Source: Mycolicibacterium sp. MU0053 (GTDB lineage Bacteria > Actinomycetota > Actinomycetes > Mycobacteriales > Mycobacteriaceae). From it: a stretch of 64,000 bases of DNA. The DNA is taken from positions 3,348,001 to 3,412,000 of the forward strand of contig NZ_OY726397.1 of NCBI RefSeq assembly GCF_963378095.1. Reading direction: 5' to 3'. Position 1 is the stretch's first letter. Every line of letters begins with the position of its first letter. This document shows, piece after piece, positions 11,637-21,756 of the stretch. The notes under the pieces are model-generated. The model was given only the letters and a program-made list of their open reading frames with translations. It was not told the DNA's origin and searched no databases. Made by a program: the position numbers and the translations under genes.

Positions 11637-13379
11637 TCAGGTCAGCGCGCCGGCAATCGCCGCGGCCCCGCCGTCGACCGCGATCTCCCGGGTCTCACCG
11701 CTGAACCGGTTGCGCAGTTCGACCACGCCCTGAGCCCAGCCGCGTCCGACCACCACGATCCAGGGCACCCCGATCAGTTCGGCGTCCTTGAACTTGACCC
11801 CCGGTGAGGCCGTCCGGTCGTCGAACAGCACGTCGAGGCCCAGGGTGTCCAGCTCGCCGGCCAGTTCGGTGGCCCCGGCGCGCGCGGCGGCGTCCTTGTT
11901 CGCGATCACCAGGTGCACGTCGAACGGCGCGACGCTGGCCGGCCAGCGCAACCCCAACTCGTCGTGGTGCTGCTCGGCGAGCACGGCCACCATCCGCGAG
12001 ACCCCGATCCCGTAGGAACCCATGGTCAGCCGCACCGGCTTGCCGTTCTCGTCGAGCACGTCGGCGGAAAACGCGTCGGCGTACTTGCGGCCCAGCTGGA
12101 AGATGTGGCCGATCTCGATGCCGCGGGCGCTGACCAGTCGGCCCTGTCCGTCCGGTGCGAGATCGCCGTCGCGCACCTCCGCGGCCTCGATGGTGCCGTC
12201 CGGGGTGAAGTCGCGGCCGGCGACCAGGTCGACGACATGCTTGCCGGGGGCGTCCGCGCCGGTGATCCACGCGGTGCCGTCCACGATCCTGGGGTCCACC
12301 AAATAACGAACCCCGTTGTCCTGCAATGCCTTCGGGCCGATATACCCCTTGACCAGGAAGGGGTGGCGCGCAAAGTCGCCGTCGTCGAGCATGGCGTACT
12401 CGGCCGGTTCCAGCGCCGCGGCCAGTCGCTTGTCGTCGACCTCGCGGTCGCCAGGGACCCCGATCGCCAGCAACTCCCACTCGCCGCCGGGTTCGCGCAC
12501 CTTGAGCAGCACGTTCTTGAGCGTGTCGGCCGCGGTGATCTCGCGGCCCAGCCCGGCGGTGTTGGCCCACTCGACCAGGGTCGCGATGGTCGGGGTGTCG
12601 CCGGTGTCGTGGACGACCGGATCGGGCAGCCCGTCAAACGGGATCGGCTCGGGCGGGGTGGTGACCACCGCCTCCACGTTGGCGGCGTAGCCCGATTCCG
12701 GGCACCGCACGAAGGTGTCCTCGCCGACCTCGCTCTCGGCCAAAAATTCCTCCGAGGCGCTGCCGCCCATCGCACCCGAGACCGCAGAGACGATCACGTA
12801 GTTGACGTTGAGGCGGCCGAAGATGCGCTGATAGGCCTCCCGGTGCGCGTGGTAGGCGTTCTTGAGGCCGCTGTCGTCCACGTCGAACGAGTACGAGTCC
12901 TTCATGATGAACTCGCGTCCGCGCAGGATGCCGGCCCGCGGGCGGGCCTCGTCGCGGTACTTGGTCTGGATCTGGAACAGGATCAGCGGGAAGTCCTTGT
13001 AGGAGCTGTACTCCCCCTTGACCGTCAGGGTGAACAGTTCCTCGTGGGTGGGGCCCAGCAGGTAGTCGTTGCCGCGGCGATCGTGCAGCCGGAACAACGT
13101 GTCGCCGTATTCGGTCCATCGGTTCGTGGTCTCATACGGCGCCCTCGGGAGCAGCGCCGGGAACAGGATCTCCTGCCCACCGATGGCGGCCATCTCGTCG
13201 CGGACGACCTGCTCGATGCGGCGCAACACCCGCAGCCCCAGCGGCAGCCAGCTGTAGAGGCCAGGGCCGATCGGCCGGATGTAGCCGGCCCGGATGAGCA
13301 GCTTGTGGCTGGGAACTTCGGCGTCGGCGGGGTCGTCTCGAAGCGTCCGAAGGAACAGCTGCGACATACGGGTGATCAC
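11637..13379 (-). CDS. proS: Prolyl-tRNA synthetase (bacterial type)
   Basis: Charges tRNA-Pro with proline. The 580 residues begin [20 protein letters not shown], followed by class II motif 1 and motif 2 ([20 protein letters not shown]), the editing/insertion domain typical of bacterial ProS (about 225-405), then motif 3 ([20 protein letters not shown]). The C-terminal anticodon-binding domain follows ([12 protein letters not shown]). Length matches the mycobacterial enzyme (about 582). No frameshift or missing motif was seen. Confidence 0.97.
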   Translation of the reverse strand: MITRMSQLFLRTLRDDPADAEVPSHKLLIRAGYIRPIGPGLYSWLPLGLRVLRRIEQVVRDEMAAIGGQEILFPALLPRAPYETTNRWTEYGDTLFRLHDRRGNDYLLGPTHEELFTLTVKGEYSSYKDFPLILFQIQTKYRDEARPRAGILRGREFIMKDSYSFDVDDSGLKNAYHAHREAYQRIFGRLNVNYVIVSAVSGAMGGSASEEFLAESEVGEDTFVRCPESGYAANVEAVVTTPPEPIPFDGLPDPVVHDTGDTPTIATLVEWANTAGLGREITAADTLKNVLLKVREPGGEWELLAIGVPGDREVDDKRLAAALEPAEYAMLDDGDFARHPFLVKGYIGPKALQDNGVRYLVDPRIVDGTAWITGADAPGKHVVDLVAGRDFTPDGTIEAAEVRDGDLAPDGQGRLVSARGIEIGHIFQLGRKYADAFSADVLDENGKPVRLTMGSYGIGVSRMVAVLAEQHHDELGLRWPASVAPFDVHLVIANKDAAARAGATELAGELDTLGLDVLFDDRTASPGVKFKDAELIGVPWIVVVGRGWAQGVVELRNRFSGETREIAVDGGAAAIAGALT

Positions 13380-13451
13380 AGCGGGCCAGCTTACTGAGCG
13401 GGTCCGCGCCGCCCGGAGACGGCTGGGTCGGACGCGGCGGGCCCGAGCGCG

Positions 13452-14999
13452 CTACAGCTCACCGGCGTCGAGCGCGTCCTTGACTTCCTGGGCGTGGGCG
13501 ACCTGCTTGGCGGTGTAGCCGATGAACAGCGCCGCGGCGCCGACCAGCACCGCGACGGCGGCCACCCACAGCAGACCGAAGGTGTAGCCGGAGTCCAGCG
13601 CCGCCATCTGCGCCTCGTTCATGTTCTTGACCGGGCCGGTGGTGCCGCCCAGATACAGCGTGCGCGAGGTGATGACGGCCTGGATGATGGCCAGCACCAG
13701 CGGGCCGCCGAGGCTCTGCAGCATGAGCGCGATCGCCGATACCGGACCGATCTGGTCGAAGCCCACCCCGGCGATCGCCGACAGCGTCAGCGGCACCACG
13801 ATCATGCCGATGCCGATACCGCCGACGGTGATCGGGACGACCAGGTTCGGGAAGTACGGGATGCCGGCATTCAGCGTGGAGCCGTACAACATCGCCCCGA
13901 GCACGATGACACCGCCGACGATGACCAGGATTCGCGGCGGGAACAGCCGCACGAGCTGCGACGATGCGCCGAGGCCGATCCCCATGCCGATCACGAACGG
14001 GATGAAGCCGATGCCGGCGCGCAGGGCGCTGTAGCCCAAGATGTCCTGCACGTACAGGCCGATGAGCACGGTCAGCGTGAACAGCACACCGCCGGCCAGG
14101 AAGATGGCGGCGAAGGTGGCCAGCCGGTTGCGGTCGCGGAACAGTTCGAAGGGCACGACGGGGTTGACCGCGGAGCGCTCGACCACGATGAACGCCGCCG
14201 CAAAGACCAACGCCGCCGCCCCGGAGCCCAGCGTTATCGGAGTCAGCCAGCCGTGTTCGGGACCGCTGGAGAAGCCGAACACCGCGGCGGTGCAGCCCAG
14301 CGTGGCCAGCAGTGCGCCGGCCGCGTCCAGCTTCATCCGCTCGCGTTGGGTCTCGCGCAGGGTGGCGTGCGCCAGATAGATCACCAGCACCCCGATCGGC
14401 ACGTTGACCAGGAACGCCAGCCGCCAGGACACCTCGGTCAGCGCACCGCCGACCACCAGGCCCATCACCGAGCCGATGCCGGTCATCGCGGCGAACACCG
14501 CGGTGGCGGCGTTGCGTGCCGGTCCCTTCGGGAAGGTGGTGGCCACCAACGCCAGACCCGTCGGACTCGCGATGGCCGCGCCGACACCCTGCAGCAGCCG
14601 CGCGATCACCAGCGTGGCCTCATCCCAGGCGATACCGCACAGGATCGAGGCGATGGTGAACAGCGCGACGCCGACAATGAAGGTGCGCTTGCGTCCGATC
14701 GTGTCGCCGAGTCGGCCGCCCAGCAGCATCAGCCCGCCGAAGGTCAGCACGTACGCGGTGATCACCCAGCTGCGGCCCGCGTCGGACAGCCCCAGTTCGT
14801 CCTGGATGCGTGGCAACGCGACGATTGCGATGGTGCTGTCCATCGTCGCCAGCAGCTGCATGCCGCCGATGGCGACCACTGCGTAGATGAATCGCCGCGA
14901 CGGCAGCCAGGCCGGCAGCGATTTGTCGACCGGAACCGGCAACACGCGACCTCCAGCCTTGGCAGACTCCGCCCGCTCTGCATCGTTGAGAGCCGTCAT
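13452..14999 (-). CDS. efpA: MFS multidrug efflux pump EfpA
   Basis: Proton-driven exporter of the QacA/EmrB (14-helix DHA2) branch; 515 residues. Motif A of the family is visible (LLGGRLGDTIGRKRTF), as is an antiporter motif C-like stretch (MTGIGSVMGLVVGGALTEVS). EfpA in M. tuberculosis (Rv2846c) occupies the same position between proS and cysG and is induced by isoniazid. The start context shows TAGGGT ending 8 nt before the ATG and an adjacent TTAAG-N5-CTTAA palindrome over the -35 region, suggesting repressor control. Drug substrates are not inferable. Confidence 0.93.
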   Translation of the reverse strand: MTALNDAERAESAKAGGRVLPVPVDKSLPAWLPSRRFIYAVVAIGGMQLLATMDSTIAIVALPRIQDELGLSDAGRSWVITAYVLTFGGLMLLGGRLGDTIGRKRTFIVGVALFTIASILCGIAWDEATLVIARLLQGVGAAIASPTGLALVATTFPKGPARNAATAVFAAMTGIGSVMGLVVGGALTEVSWRLAFLVNVPIGVLVIYLAHATLRETQRERMKLDAAGALLATLGCTAAVFGFSSGPEHGWLTPITLGSGAAALVFAAAFIVVERSAVNPVVPFELFRDRNRLATFAAIFLAGGVLFTLTVLIGLYVQDILGYSALRAGIGFIPFVIGMGIGLGASSQLVRLFPPRILVIVGGVIVLGAMLYGSTLNAGIPYFPNLVVPITVGGIGIGMIVVPLTLSAIAGVGFDQIGPVSAIALMLQSLGGPLVLAIIQAVITSRTLYLGGTTGPVKNMNEAQMAALDSGYTFGLLWVAAVAVLVGAAALFIGYTAKQVAHAQEVKDALDAGEL

Positions 15000-15007
15000 A
15001 GCGAGCT

Positions 15008-15036
15008 ACCCTACAGTAATATTAAGAGATGCTTAA
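15008..15036 (-). promoter_or_regulatory. Candidate efpA promoter with palindromic operator
   Basis: On the minus strand TAGGGT (15008-15013) fits a mycobacterial TANNNT -10 element and puts the predicted transcript start 2 nt before the efpA ATG. The palindrome TTAAG-agatg-CTTAA (15022-15036) covers the -35 position 17 nt upstream. The placement suits a repressor site; no regulator is identified. Confidence 0.4.
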
Positions 15037-15121
15037 GCTCGGTTGGTCAGGGTGACACCGAACTGAGATCTGGTCCGGCACTGCCGCGGCCCCGGCGGGA
15101 CCGCACCCGCCCCGACGCGCC

Positions 15122-16345
15122 TCAGGACTCGCCGAGCGCGTCCTGCAGGCCCACGACCTGCCCTATCACGATGATCGCGGGCGGTCGGATGTGCTCGGAG
15201 CGGATGGTCTCCGCGATGTCATCGAGCCGCGCGCGCACCACGCGTTCGGCGGCGGTGGTGCCGTGCTGGATCGCGATCACCGGCGTCTCCGCAGGTCGGC
15301 CGCCCTTGCGCAACACCTCGGCGAACAATTCGATCCGTTCGACGCCCATCATCAACACGATGGTGCCGGACATTGCCGCCAGCGCGGACCAGTTCACCAA
15401 CGATTCGGGGTGATCCGGCGCCAAATGGCCGCTGACCACCACAAATTCGTGGTTGACGCCGCGATGGGTCACCGGAACACCGGCCAGCGCCGGCACCCCG
15501 ATGGCGCTGGTGACGCCCGGAACAACTGTGACGGGGATGCCAGCCTCGGTGCAGGCGAGGACTTCCTCATAGCCGCGCGCGAAGACGAACGGATCGCCGC
15601 CCTTGAACCGCACCACGAAGTTGCCGGCCCGCGCGCGGTTGATCAGCAGTTCGTTGATCGCGTCCTGGGCCATCGCCCGGCCGTACGGAATCTTGGCGGC
15701 GTCGATCACCTCGACGTGCGCCGGCAACTCGGCCAGCAGGTCCGCGGGCGCCAACCGGTCGGCGACCACCACATCGGCCTGCGCGAGCAGGCGCCGTCCC
15801 CGCACCGTCACCAGTTCGGGGTCGCCAGGGCCGCCGCCGACCAGCGCCACGGTGCCCTTGCGGGCGGTGGGCCCCTCGCCGCCCTGCGCCTCGACGATCA
15901 CGCCGGCCTGCAGGGCTTCGCGGATGGCGGTCCGGATGGCGGCCGAGCGGCGGTGCTCACCGCTGGCGAGCACACCGACGGACAATCCGTCGTACTCGAA
16001 GGTGGCCGGGGTCAGCGCCGTTCCCTCGCGGGCGATGTCGGCGCGCACACAGAAGATCTGCCGTCGATCGGCCTCGGCCACCACGGCCGCGTTGACGGCC
16101 GGGTCGTCGGTGGCGGCGATCACGTACCAGGCGTCGGCGAGGTCGCCGTCGCGGTAGTCACGCAGGATTACCGTCGCGCCCGCCATCGCCTCGACCGCCG
16201 GGGTGGCGGCGCGGGTGATGACATGCACGTCGGCGCCGCTGGACACGAGTAGGCCGAGGCGTCGTTGCGCCACCGTGCCGCCGCCGACCATGACAACCTT
16301 TTTACCGGCGAGTCGCAGGCCGACGAGATAGGCGTTATCGGTCAC
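15122..16345 (-). CDS. cysG: Siroheme synthase-type fusion: precorrin-2 dehydrogenase / uroporphyrinogen-III C-methyltransferase
   Basis: Two-domain enzyme, 407 residues. The N-terminal half has the Rossmann opening KVVMVGGGTVAQRRLGLL and resembles precorrin-2 dehydrogenase/ferrochelatase. The C-terminal half (from VALVGGGPGDPELVTVRG, about residue 170) is the SAM-dependent methyltransferase that makes precorrin-2, with RFKGGDPFVFARGYEE and PGVTSAIGVPALAGVPVTHR. Precorrin-2 is the branch point to siroheme and cobalamin. It overlaps the end of cobB by 4 nt, as in M. tuberculosis (Rv2847c), where it is usually annotated cysG. Confidence 0.92.
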   Translation of the reverse strand: MTDNAYLVGLRLAGKKVVMVGGGTVAQRRLGLLVSSGADVHVITRAATPAVEAMAGATVILRDYRDGDLADAWYVIAATDDPAVNAAVVAEADRRQIFCVRADIAREGTALTPATFEYDGLSVGVLASGEHRRSAAIRTAIREALQAGVIVEAQGGEGPTARKGTVALVGGGPGDPELVTVRGRRLLAQADVVVADRLAPADLLAELPAHVEVIDAAKIPYGRAMAQDAINELLINRARAGNFVVRFKGGDPFVFARGYEEVLACTEAGIPVTVVPGVTSAIGVPALAGVPVTHRGVNHEFVVVSGHLAPDHPESLVNWSALAAMSGTIVLMMGVERIELFAEVLRKGGRPAETPVIAIQHGTTAAERVVRARLDDIAETIRSEHIRPPAIIVIGQVVGLQDALGES

Positions 16346-17727
16346 TCGCCGAGCTTAGACGCTGCGGCATACGCCACGAAGCGACGGACCGCGGCCGGGG
16401 TGGCAACGGGGTGGATATGCAGATAGGACGCATGCACGCCACCGTGCACCGCGCCGTCGCTGACCGTACTGCCGCCCGGCAGCCGATACTTCCATGCCGG
16501 CGGATACGGTTGGGCGAAATCGACTGCGGTGCGGTGGAATTCGTGTCCCGTGACGCGAGCGCCGGTGGTGTGCAGCACCGAGTCGGCCGCGGCGACCGCG
16601 TCGCGATAGCCCAGGGTAAGCCGCTCGGTGAAGCGCGCCGAACCGTGCAGCACATCACACATCGGGTGACCGTCGAGATCACCCATCAGATACGTCAGTC
16701 CCGCGCACTCGGCGTAGATCGCGCCGCGTTTCGCCAGCGCCCGCACCCCGTCGCGCAGGGCGTGGTTGGCCGAGAGCTCACCGGGATACTGCTCGGGGAA
16801 GCCGCCCGGCAGCACCAAAGCCGCGGCCTGCTCGGGCAGCGGGTCGGTGAGCGGGTCGAACTCGACGACGTGGGCGCCGGCGGCCCGCAGCAGTTCGGCG
16901 TGCTCGGCATAGCTGAAGCTGAACGCCCGACCGGCCGCCAGCGCCACCACCGGGTTGCCGGCGACCGGTTCACCGATCGCGTCGGCGGCGCGCCACTGCT
17001 CGACCGCCACCCCCGAGGTGGCAACGCGCAGCACCGCCGCGAGATCGACGTGGCGGCCCGCCAGTTCGCCCATGGCCGCCACCGCGGCGTGCGCTTCCGC
17101 GCCGTGTTCGACCGCGGTGATCAGCCCGAGATGACGCGACGGGACGACGAGGTCGTCAACGCGCGGGATCGCACCGAGCACCGGGATGCCCGCCACCTCG
17201 CAGGCCTGTCGCAACACCTGTTCATGACGGCTGCTGCCGACCCGGTTGAGGATCACCCCGGCCAGTCGGGTGCCGGGATCGAACGTCGAGAAGCCGTGCA
17301 GCAGCGCGGCGATGCTGTGGCTTTGACCGCGGGAATCCACCACCAGGATCACCGGGGCGCCCAGCAACGATGCCACCGCTGCGGTGGAACCTTCTGCCGG
17401 GCCGCTGCATTCGGGATCGATGCGGCCGTCGAACAAACCCATCACGCCCTCTACCACCGCGATGTCGCAGCCCCCGACGCCGTGGGCGTACAGCGGTGCG
17501 ATCTGCGCCGGAGAGACCAGCACCGGGTCCAGGTTGCGGCCGGGCCGGCCGGTGGCCAGCGCGTGATAGCCCGGATCGATGAAGTCCGGGCCCACCTTGA
17601 AACCGGCGACCCGGTGGCCGGCATGACGCAGGGCGGCCATCAAACCCGTTGCCACCGTGGTCTTTCCGCTGCCCGAGGACGGTGCGGCGATGACCACCGC
17701 CGGCGCGATGGAGCGGGGCTGCGGCAT
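16342..17727 (-). CDS. cobB: Cobyrinic acid a,c-diamide synthase CobB
   Basis: ATP-dependent amidation of side chains a and c of (hydrogeno)byrinic acid using glutamine, in corrin-ring synthesis. 461 residues: N-terminal P-loop domain (APSSGSGKTTVATGLMAAL, about 14-32) and C-terminal class I glutamine amidotransferase-like domain with the cysteine in YAECAGLTYLMG and a PGGFPEQYPGELSAN stretch. Translationally coupled to the downstream cysG-like gene. In M. tuberculosis cobO lies directly upstream; here only 19 bases separate cobB from the chelatase gene. Confidence 0.94.
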   Translation of the reverse strand: MPQPRSIAPAVVIAAPSSGSGKTTVATGLMAALRHAGHRVAGFKVGPDFIDPGYHALATGRPGRNLDPVLVSPAQIAPLYAHGVGGCDIAVVEGVMGLFDGRIDPECSGPAEGSTAAVASLLGAPVILVVDSRGQSHSIAALLHGFSTFDPGTRLAGVILNRVGSSRHEQVLRQACEVAGIPVLGAIPRVDDLVVPSRHLGLITAVEHGAEAHAAVAAMGELAGRHVDLAAVLRVATSGVAVEQWRAADAIGEPVAGNPVVALAAGRAFSFSYAEHAELLRAAGAHVVEFDPLTDPLPEQAAALVLPGGFPEQYPGELSANHALRDGVRALAKRGAIYAECAGLTYLMGDLDGHPMCDVLHGSARFTERLTLGYRDAVAAADSVLHTTGARVTGHEFHRTAVDFAQPYPPAWKYRLPGGSTVSDGAVHGGVHASYLHIHPVATPAAVRRFVAYAAASKLGE

Positions 17728-17746
17728 GGGTGCTTCTCCCCCGCGC

Positions 17747-19600
17747 TCAGGCGGCGTCGCGCACGACGTCGGTCAGCACGTCCGCCCGCAGTTGCTCCAG
17801 CCGCAGCACCGGCGCGTCCAGGGCGGTGGCCAAATCGGCGGCCAGACCCAGCCGGATGTAGGAGTTCTCGCAGTCGATCACCACCGCCGCCGCACCCTCG
17901 GCCACCAGCCGCGCCGCGGCGATCTTGGTGCGTCCCAACGGATCGACGCCCCCGGTGGCGCGGCCGTCGGTCAACACCACCACCAGCGGCCGACGGGTGC
18001 GGTCGCGGGCCTTCTCCCGGCGGACCAGTTCGGCGGTGCGCAACAGTCCTTGCGCCAGCGGAGTTTTCCCGCCGGTGTCGAACCGGGTCAGCCGCCGCGA
18101 GGCGATATGCGAGGACGAGGTGGGCGGCAACAACACCTGCGCCTCGGCGCCGCGGAAGGTGACGACGGCGACCTTGTCCCGACGTTGGTAGGCGTCGCGC
18201 AGCAGCGACAGCGCCGCACCGCTGACCGCCGACATCCGGTCCCGCGCGGCCATCGACCCCGAGGCGTCCACCAGGAAGATCACCAGGTTGCCCTCGCGGC
18301 CCTCGCGGATCGCCTGGCGCACATCGGCGGCCGCGGGCCGGATCCGACCCGGCCCGCTCGAGCGGGAGGCCGCGGCGAGCACGGTGGCGAAGACGTGCAG
18401 ACCGTCGCCCGCGTCGGTCGGGCTGACGCCGACCACCCCGCCGGTCCGGTTGCGGGCCGTCGATCGACGTCCGGGGGCACCCTCGCCCACACCGGGCACC
18501 CGCAGGGCGCGGGTGCGGAACGCCGGGGCCGGCGGCGCGCTGGGGGTGCTGGGGGCCGGCCCGGTGACCGCCGAATCGCCTTGGGGCTCGGCAGGTTCGG
18601 ACGCCTCGGCGGGATCGGGGCTACCACCGCCGGGCGGATCGGGATCCGGCTCGGGCTCGCTGTCCTGCAGCGCCTCGTCCAGGGCACCGGGATCCAGGCC
18701 GGGATCGTCGAACGGGTCGCGCCGACGTCGGTGCGGCAGTGCCAGCTCGGCGGCCACCCGGATGTCTTCCACCTCAACCTGATCCGCGCCCCGCCAGGCG
18801 GCATGGGCGACCGCGGTGCGGGCCACCACCAGGTCGGCCCGCATCCCGTCGACGTCGAACGCCGCGCACAGCCCCGCGATCCGACGCAGGTCGTCATCGC
18901 CGAGTGCGACCCGGGGTACCCGGGCCCGCGCGTCGGCGATCCGGCGGGCCAGCTCGGCATCGGCGGCCGCGAATCTCGCGGCGAATGCCGATGGGTCCGC
19001 CTCGTAGGCCAACCGGGCGCGGATGACGTCGGTGCGCACCTCGACATCGCGGGAGGCGCGCACGTCGACGGTCAGGCCGAAACGGTCCAGCAGCTGCGGG
19101 CGCAACTCGCCCTCTTCGGGGTTCATCGTGCCGATCAGCACAAAGCGCGCCTCGTAGGAGTGTGAGACGCCGTCGCGCTCGACGTGGACGCGGCCCATGG
19201 CCGCCGCGTCGAGCAGCACATCGACCAGATGGTCGTGCAGCAGGTTGACCTCGTCGACGTAGAGCACCCCGCGATGGGCGCGCGAGAGCAGGCCCGGCGA
19301 GAACGCATGCTCGCCGTCGCGAAGCACCTTCTGCAGGTCCAGTGACCCGACCACGCGGTCCTCGGTGGCCCCGATCGGCAGCTCGACCAGCCGGGCGTCG
19401 TCGATCTGCGCCAAGATGTCGGCCAGCGCACGGACCGCGGTGGACTTCGCGGTGCCCTTCTCGCCACGGATCAGCACGCCGCCGATCTCGGGCCGGACCG
19501 CACACAACACCAGCGCCAACCGGAGTTGGTCGTGGCCGACGATCGCGCTGAACGGAAATGGGCTGTGGATGGGACTTCCTCGCTTCTCCTCGGCGCTCAC
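17747..19600 (-). CDS. Magnesium/cobalt chelatase, fused ChlI (AAA+) and ChlD (VWA) subunits
   Basis: 617-residue fusion of the two ATPase-side subunits of metal-tetrapyrrole chelatases. The N-terminal AAA+ module has Walker [11 protein letters not shown] (about 40-49) and Walker [11 protein letters not shown]. After a Pro/Glu-rich linker (about 335-400), the C-terminal VWA domain shows the MIDAS motif DASGSMA. In actinobacteria this protein (Rv2850c) is thought to act with CobN in cobalt insertion, consistent with cobB and cysG downstream; this is inference. The GTG at 19600 overlaps the stop of the GNAT gene (GTGA). Because of a 1-base shift in that gene, the chelatase frame is also open far upstream (see the GNAT entry). 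Confidence 0.9.
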   Translation of the reverse strand: MSAEEKRGSPIHSPFPFSAIVGHDQLRLALVLCAVRPEIGGVLIRGEKGTAKSTAVRALADILAQIDDARLVELPIGATEDRVVGSLDLQKVLRDGEHAFSPGLLSRAHRGVLYVDEVNLLHDHLVDVLLDAAAMGRVHVERDGVSHSYEARFVLIGTMNPEEGELRPQLLDRFGLTVDVRASRDVEVRTDVIRARLAYEADPSAFAARFAAADAELARRIADARARVPRVALGDDDLRRIAGLCAAFDVDGMRADLVVARTAVAHAAWRGADQVEVEDIRVAAELALPHRRRRDPFDDPGLDPGALDEALQDSEPEPDPDPPGGGSPDPAEASEPAEPQGDSAVTGPAPSTPSAPPAPAFRTRALRVPGVGEGAPGRRSTARNRTGGVVGVSPTDAGDGLHVFATVLAAASRSSGPGRIRPAAADVRQAIREGREGNLVIFLVDASGSMAARDRMSAVSGAALSLLRDAYQRRDKVAVVTFRGAEAQVLLPPTSSSHIASRRLTRFDTGGKTPLAQGLLRTAELVRREKARDRTRRPLVVVLTDGRATGGVDPLGRTKIAAARLVAEGAAAVVIDCENSYIRLGLAADLATALDAPVLRLEQLRADVLTDVVRDAA

Positions 19601-20086
19601 GACGGCGCCATACCTTCTTTGCGACCACTCAGTCGCACCATCGGCACGTGCGGAATGCCGTCCTCGACGAACTCCGCACCGTCGGGCATGAACCCGTGCT
19701 TGCCGTACATCGGCTGCAGATAGGTCTGGGCGTTGGATCCGGCACGGATACTCGCCGACTTCGGCCAGCGCGGCCTGCAGCAGCCTGGTGGTGTGGCCCC
19801 GGCCGCGCGCATTGCGCTGGGTGCATACCCGGCCGATCCGGAACGCCTTCTGGCCGCCGGCGTGTTCCTCGGTCAGCCGCAGCGTGCAGATGACGGTGGG
19901 CGCGGCGGGTCCGTCGGCTTGTTCGAGCCAGAAATGCCGCGTCTCGGCGAGCAGGTCGCGACCGTCGAGTTCCGGGTAGGGACACGCCTGTTCGACGACG
20001 AAGACTTCCACCCGCAGCTTGAGCAGCTCGTAGAGGGTGGGAGCGTCGAGATCCTTGGCCCAGGCCCGACGCGGCAGCACGGTCAC
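19597..20086 (-). pseudogene. GNAT-family acetyltransferase gene with a 1-base frameshift (Rv2851c-like)
   Basis: The first part ([20 protein letters not shown] to EVGEYPCRI) and the last part ([20 protein letters not shown] to RKEGMAPS) form one ElaA/GNAT-like acetyltransferase of about 162 residues but lie in different frames. The break falls in the GGATCC at 19735-19740: the minus strand reads CGG ATC C AAC GCC, where CGG ATC AAC GCC would continue the protein, so one C appears extra. As written, the first frame never meets a stop and runs on into the chelatase, predicting a 779-residue fusion. GTG at 20086 overlaps the mqo stop. Real mutation and sequencing error cannot be told apart here. 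Confidence 0.8.
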
Positions 20087-21609
20087 GGCACGGTCACCGG
20101 CTCGGAATCTCTTGTCGTGGAATCGGATCCGAGGCCCAGCACCTTGGTTCCCCAGGCCCACACCTCGTCGTAGAGCGCCGGGTTGTCGGACAACACCGTG
20201 CCCAGCGACGGAATCATGTCCTTGAGCTTGCTCTGCCACGCGGTGCTGTACCGGTCGGCGAAGCAACGCTCCATGACCTCGAGCATGGCGGGCACGGCGG
20301 TCGAGGCCCCGGGCGAGGCGCCGAGCAGACCGGCGATGCTGCCGTCGGCGGCGGTGAGCACCGTGGTGCCGAACTCCAGTGTGCCGCCCTTGCCGTTTCC
20401 CGGCTTGATCACCTGCACGCGCTGACCGGCCACCGACAGATCCCAATCGGCATCCACTGCGGTGGGCGCGAAGTCGCGCAACATGTCCACGCGGTCGGTC
20501 TCGGACAGCATGAGCTGGCTGACAAGGTAGCTCACCAGGCTCATCTGGGTCAGCCCCACGCTCACCATGGAAGCCACGTTGTTGGGTTTGACCGACAACG
20601 GCAGATCGGTGAAGTGCCCCTGCTTGAGGAACTTCGGCGTCCAGCCGGCGAACGGCCCGAACAGCAGCCACTGCTTACCGTTGATGAAGCGGGTGTCCAG
20701 GTGCGGGGCCGACATCGGCGGGGCGCCCAGCGGCGGAAAGCCGTACACCTTGGCCTGGTGTGCGGCGGTCACCGCGGGATTGGCGGTACGCAGGAACTGC
20801 CCGCCGACCGGGAATCCACCGTAGCCCTTGGCCTCGGCGATCCCGGACTTCTGCAACAGCGGCAGCGCGGCGCCACCGGCACCGACGAAGACGAACCGCG
20901 CGTTGATCTTGCGGGTCGCGCCGGTGCGCCGGTTGCGGACCTTGACCAGCCAGCTGCCGTCGGACTGCTTCGACAGATCGCGGACCTCGTTGCCGAACAA
21001 CACGGTGGTGCCGTTGCGGGCGCCGTAGCCGATGAGTTGCTTGGACAGGGAGCCGAAGTCGATGTCGGTGCCGTCGTCGGCCCAGTTCAGCGCGACCGGT
21101 TCGGAGAAGTCCCGGCCGGCGGCCATGTACGGCAGGCGCCGCGCGAATTCGTCGGGGCTGTCGATGAACTCCATGTTCGCAAACAGCGGGTTGTGCACCA
21201 GCGCCTCGCGGCGGCGGCGCAGATAGTCGATCCGCTCCGGGCCCTGCACGAAGCTGACATGCGGGATCGGGTTGATGAAGCTGCGCACATCGGTCAGCAC
21301 GCCGTTCTCGACGGCGTGCGCCCAGAACTGGCGCGACACCTGGAACTGCTCATTGACCGTGACGGCCTTCTTGATGTCGATCGACCCGTCCGGGCGCTCG
21401 GGGGTGTAGTTCAACTCGCACAGCGCCGAGTGTCCGGTGCCGGCGTTGTTCCACGGATCGCTGCTCTCGGCCGAGGCGCCGTCCAGGCGTTCGATGAGCG
21501 TGATCGACCAGTTCGGTTCGACGAGGCGCAGCAAGGCTCCCAGGGTGGCGCTCATGATGCCGGCGCCCACCAGCACTACGTCGGTTTTTTCTACGTTGGC
21601 ATCTGACAC
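20083..21609 (-). CDS. mqo: Malate:quinone oxidoreductase
   Basis: FAD-dependent peripheral membrane enzyme oxidising malate to oxaloacetate and passing electrons to menaquinone. 508 residues with N-terminal dinucleotide motif [17 protein letters not shown] (about 11-27) and Mqo family stretches such as [18 protein letters not shown] and [16 protein letters not shown]. The start is GTG. It lies upstream of, and overlaps by a GTGA with, the frameshifted GNAT gene, the same neighbourhood as in M. tuberculosis (Rv2852c). Confidence 0.95.
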   Translation of the reverse strand: MSDANVEKTDVVLVGAGIMSATLGALLRLVEPNWSITLIERLDGASAESSDPWNNAGTGHSALCELNYTPERPDGSIDIKKAVTVNEQFQVSRQFWAHAVENGVLTDVRSFINPIPHVSFVQGPERIDYLRRRREALVHNPLFANMEFIDSPDEFARRLPYMAAGRDFSEPVALNWADDGTDIDFGSLSKQLIGYGARNGTTVLFGNEVRDLSKQSDGSWLVKVRNRRTGATRKINARFVFVGAGGAALPLLQKSGIAEAKGYGGFPVGGQFLRTANPAVTAAHQAKVYGFPPLGAPPMSAPHLDTRFINGKQWLLFGPFAGWTPKFLKQGHFTDLPLSVKPNNVASMVSVGLTQMSLVSYLVSQLMLSETDRVDMLRDFAPTAVDADWDLSVAGQRVQVIKPGNGKGGTLEFGTTVLTAADGSIAGLLGASPGASTAVPAMLEVMERCFADRYSTAWQSKLKDMIPSLGTVLSDNPALYDEVWAWGTKVLGLGSDSTTRDSEPVTVP

Positions 21610-21743
21610 CGGATCGTTGGTCCTTCGCGCGTCGTCTGTTGACCGAGGTACCGAGCCCGGTCATGTGGGGTCGTCTCAGGTTAGCCCGCCGCGGTGCGTG
21701 TTAATCCGGCGAGTCAGGTGATCTTCCAGACACCGGCCGCAGC

Positions 21744-21756
21744 TAAGGTTGAACCG
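21744..21756 (+). promoter_or_regulatory. Candidate leaderless promoter of the alpha/beta hydrolase gene
   Basis: TAAGGT at 21744-21749 fits the mycobacterial -10 (TANNNT). With the usual 6-nt gap the transcript would start exactly at the GTG start codon (21756). No ribosome-binding site precedes the gene, which agrees with a leaderless mRNA. Confidence 0.45.

Noticed and set aside
13494..15413. 639-residue plus-strand open frame opposite efpA
   Set aside because: Mirror of efpA, rich in His/Gln/Arg as expected for antisense of a hydrophobic transporter; no known motif.
17747..20671. Single 974-codon minus-strand open frame
   Set aside because: It joins part of mqo in the wrong frame, the GNAT N-terminus and the chelatase. 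Only the chelatase from 19600 is a normal gene; the join to GNAT comes from the 1-base shift.
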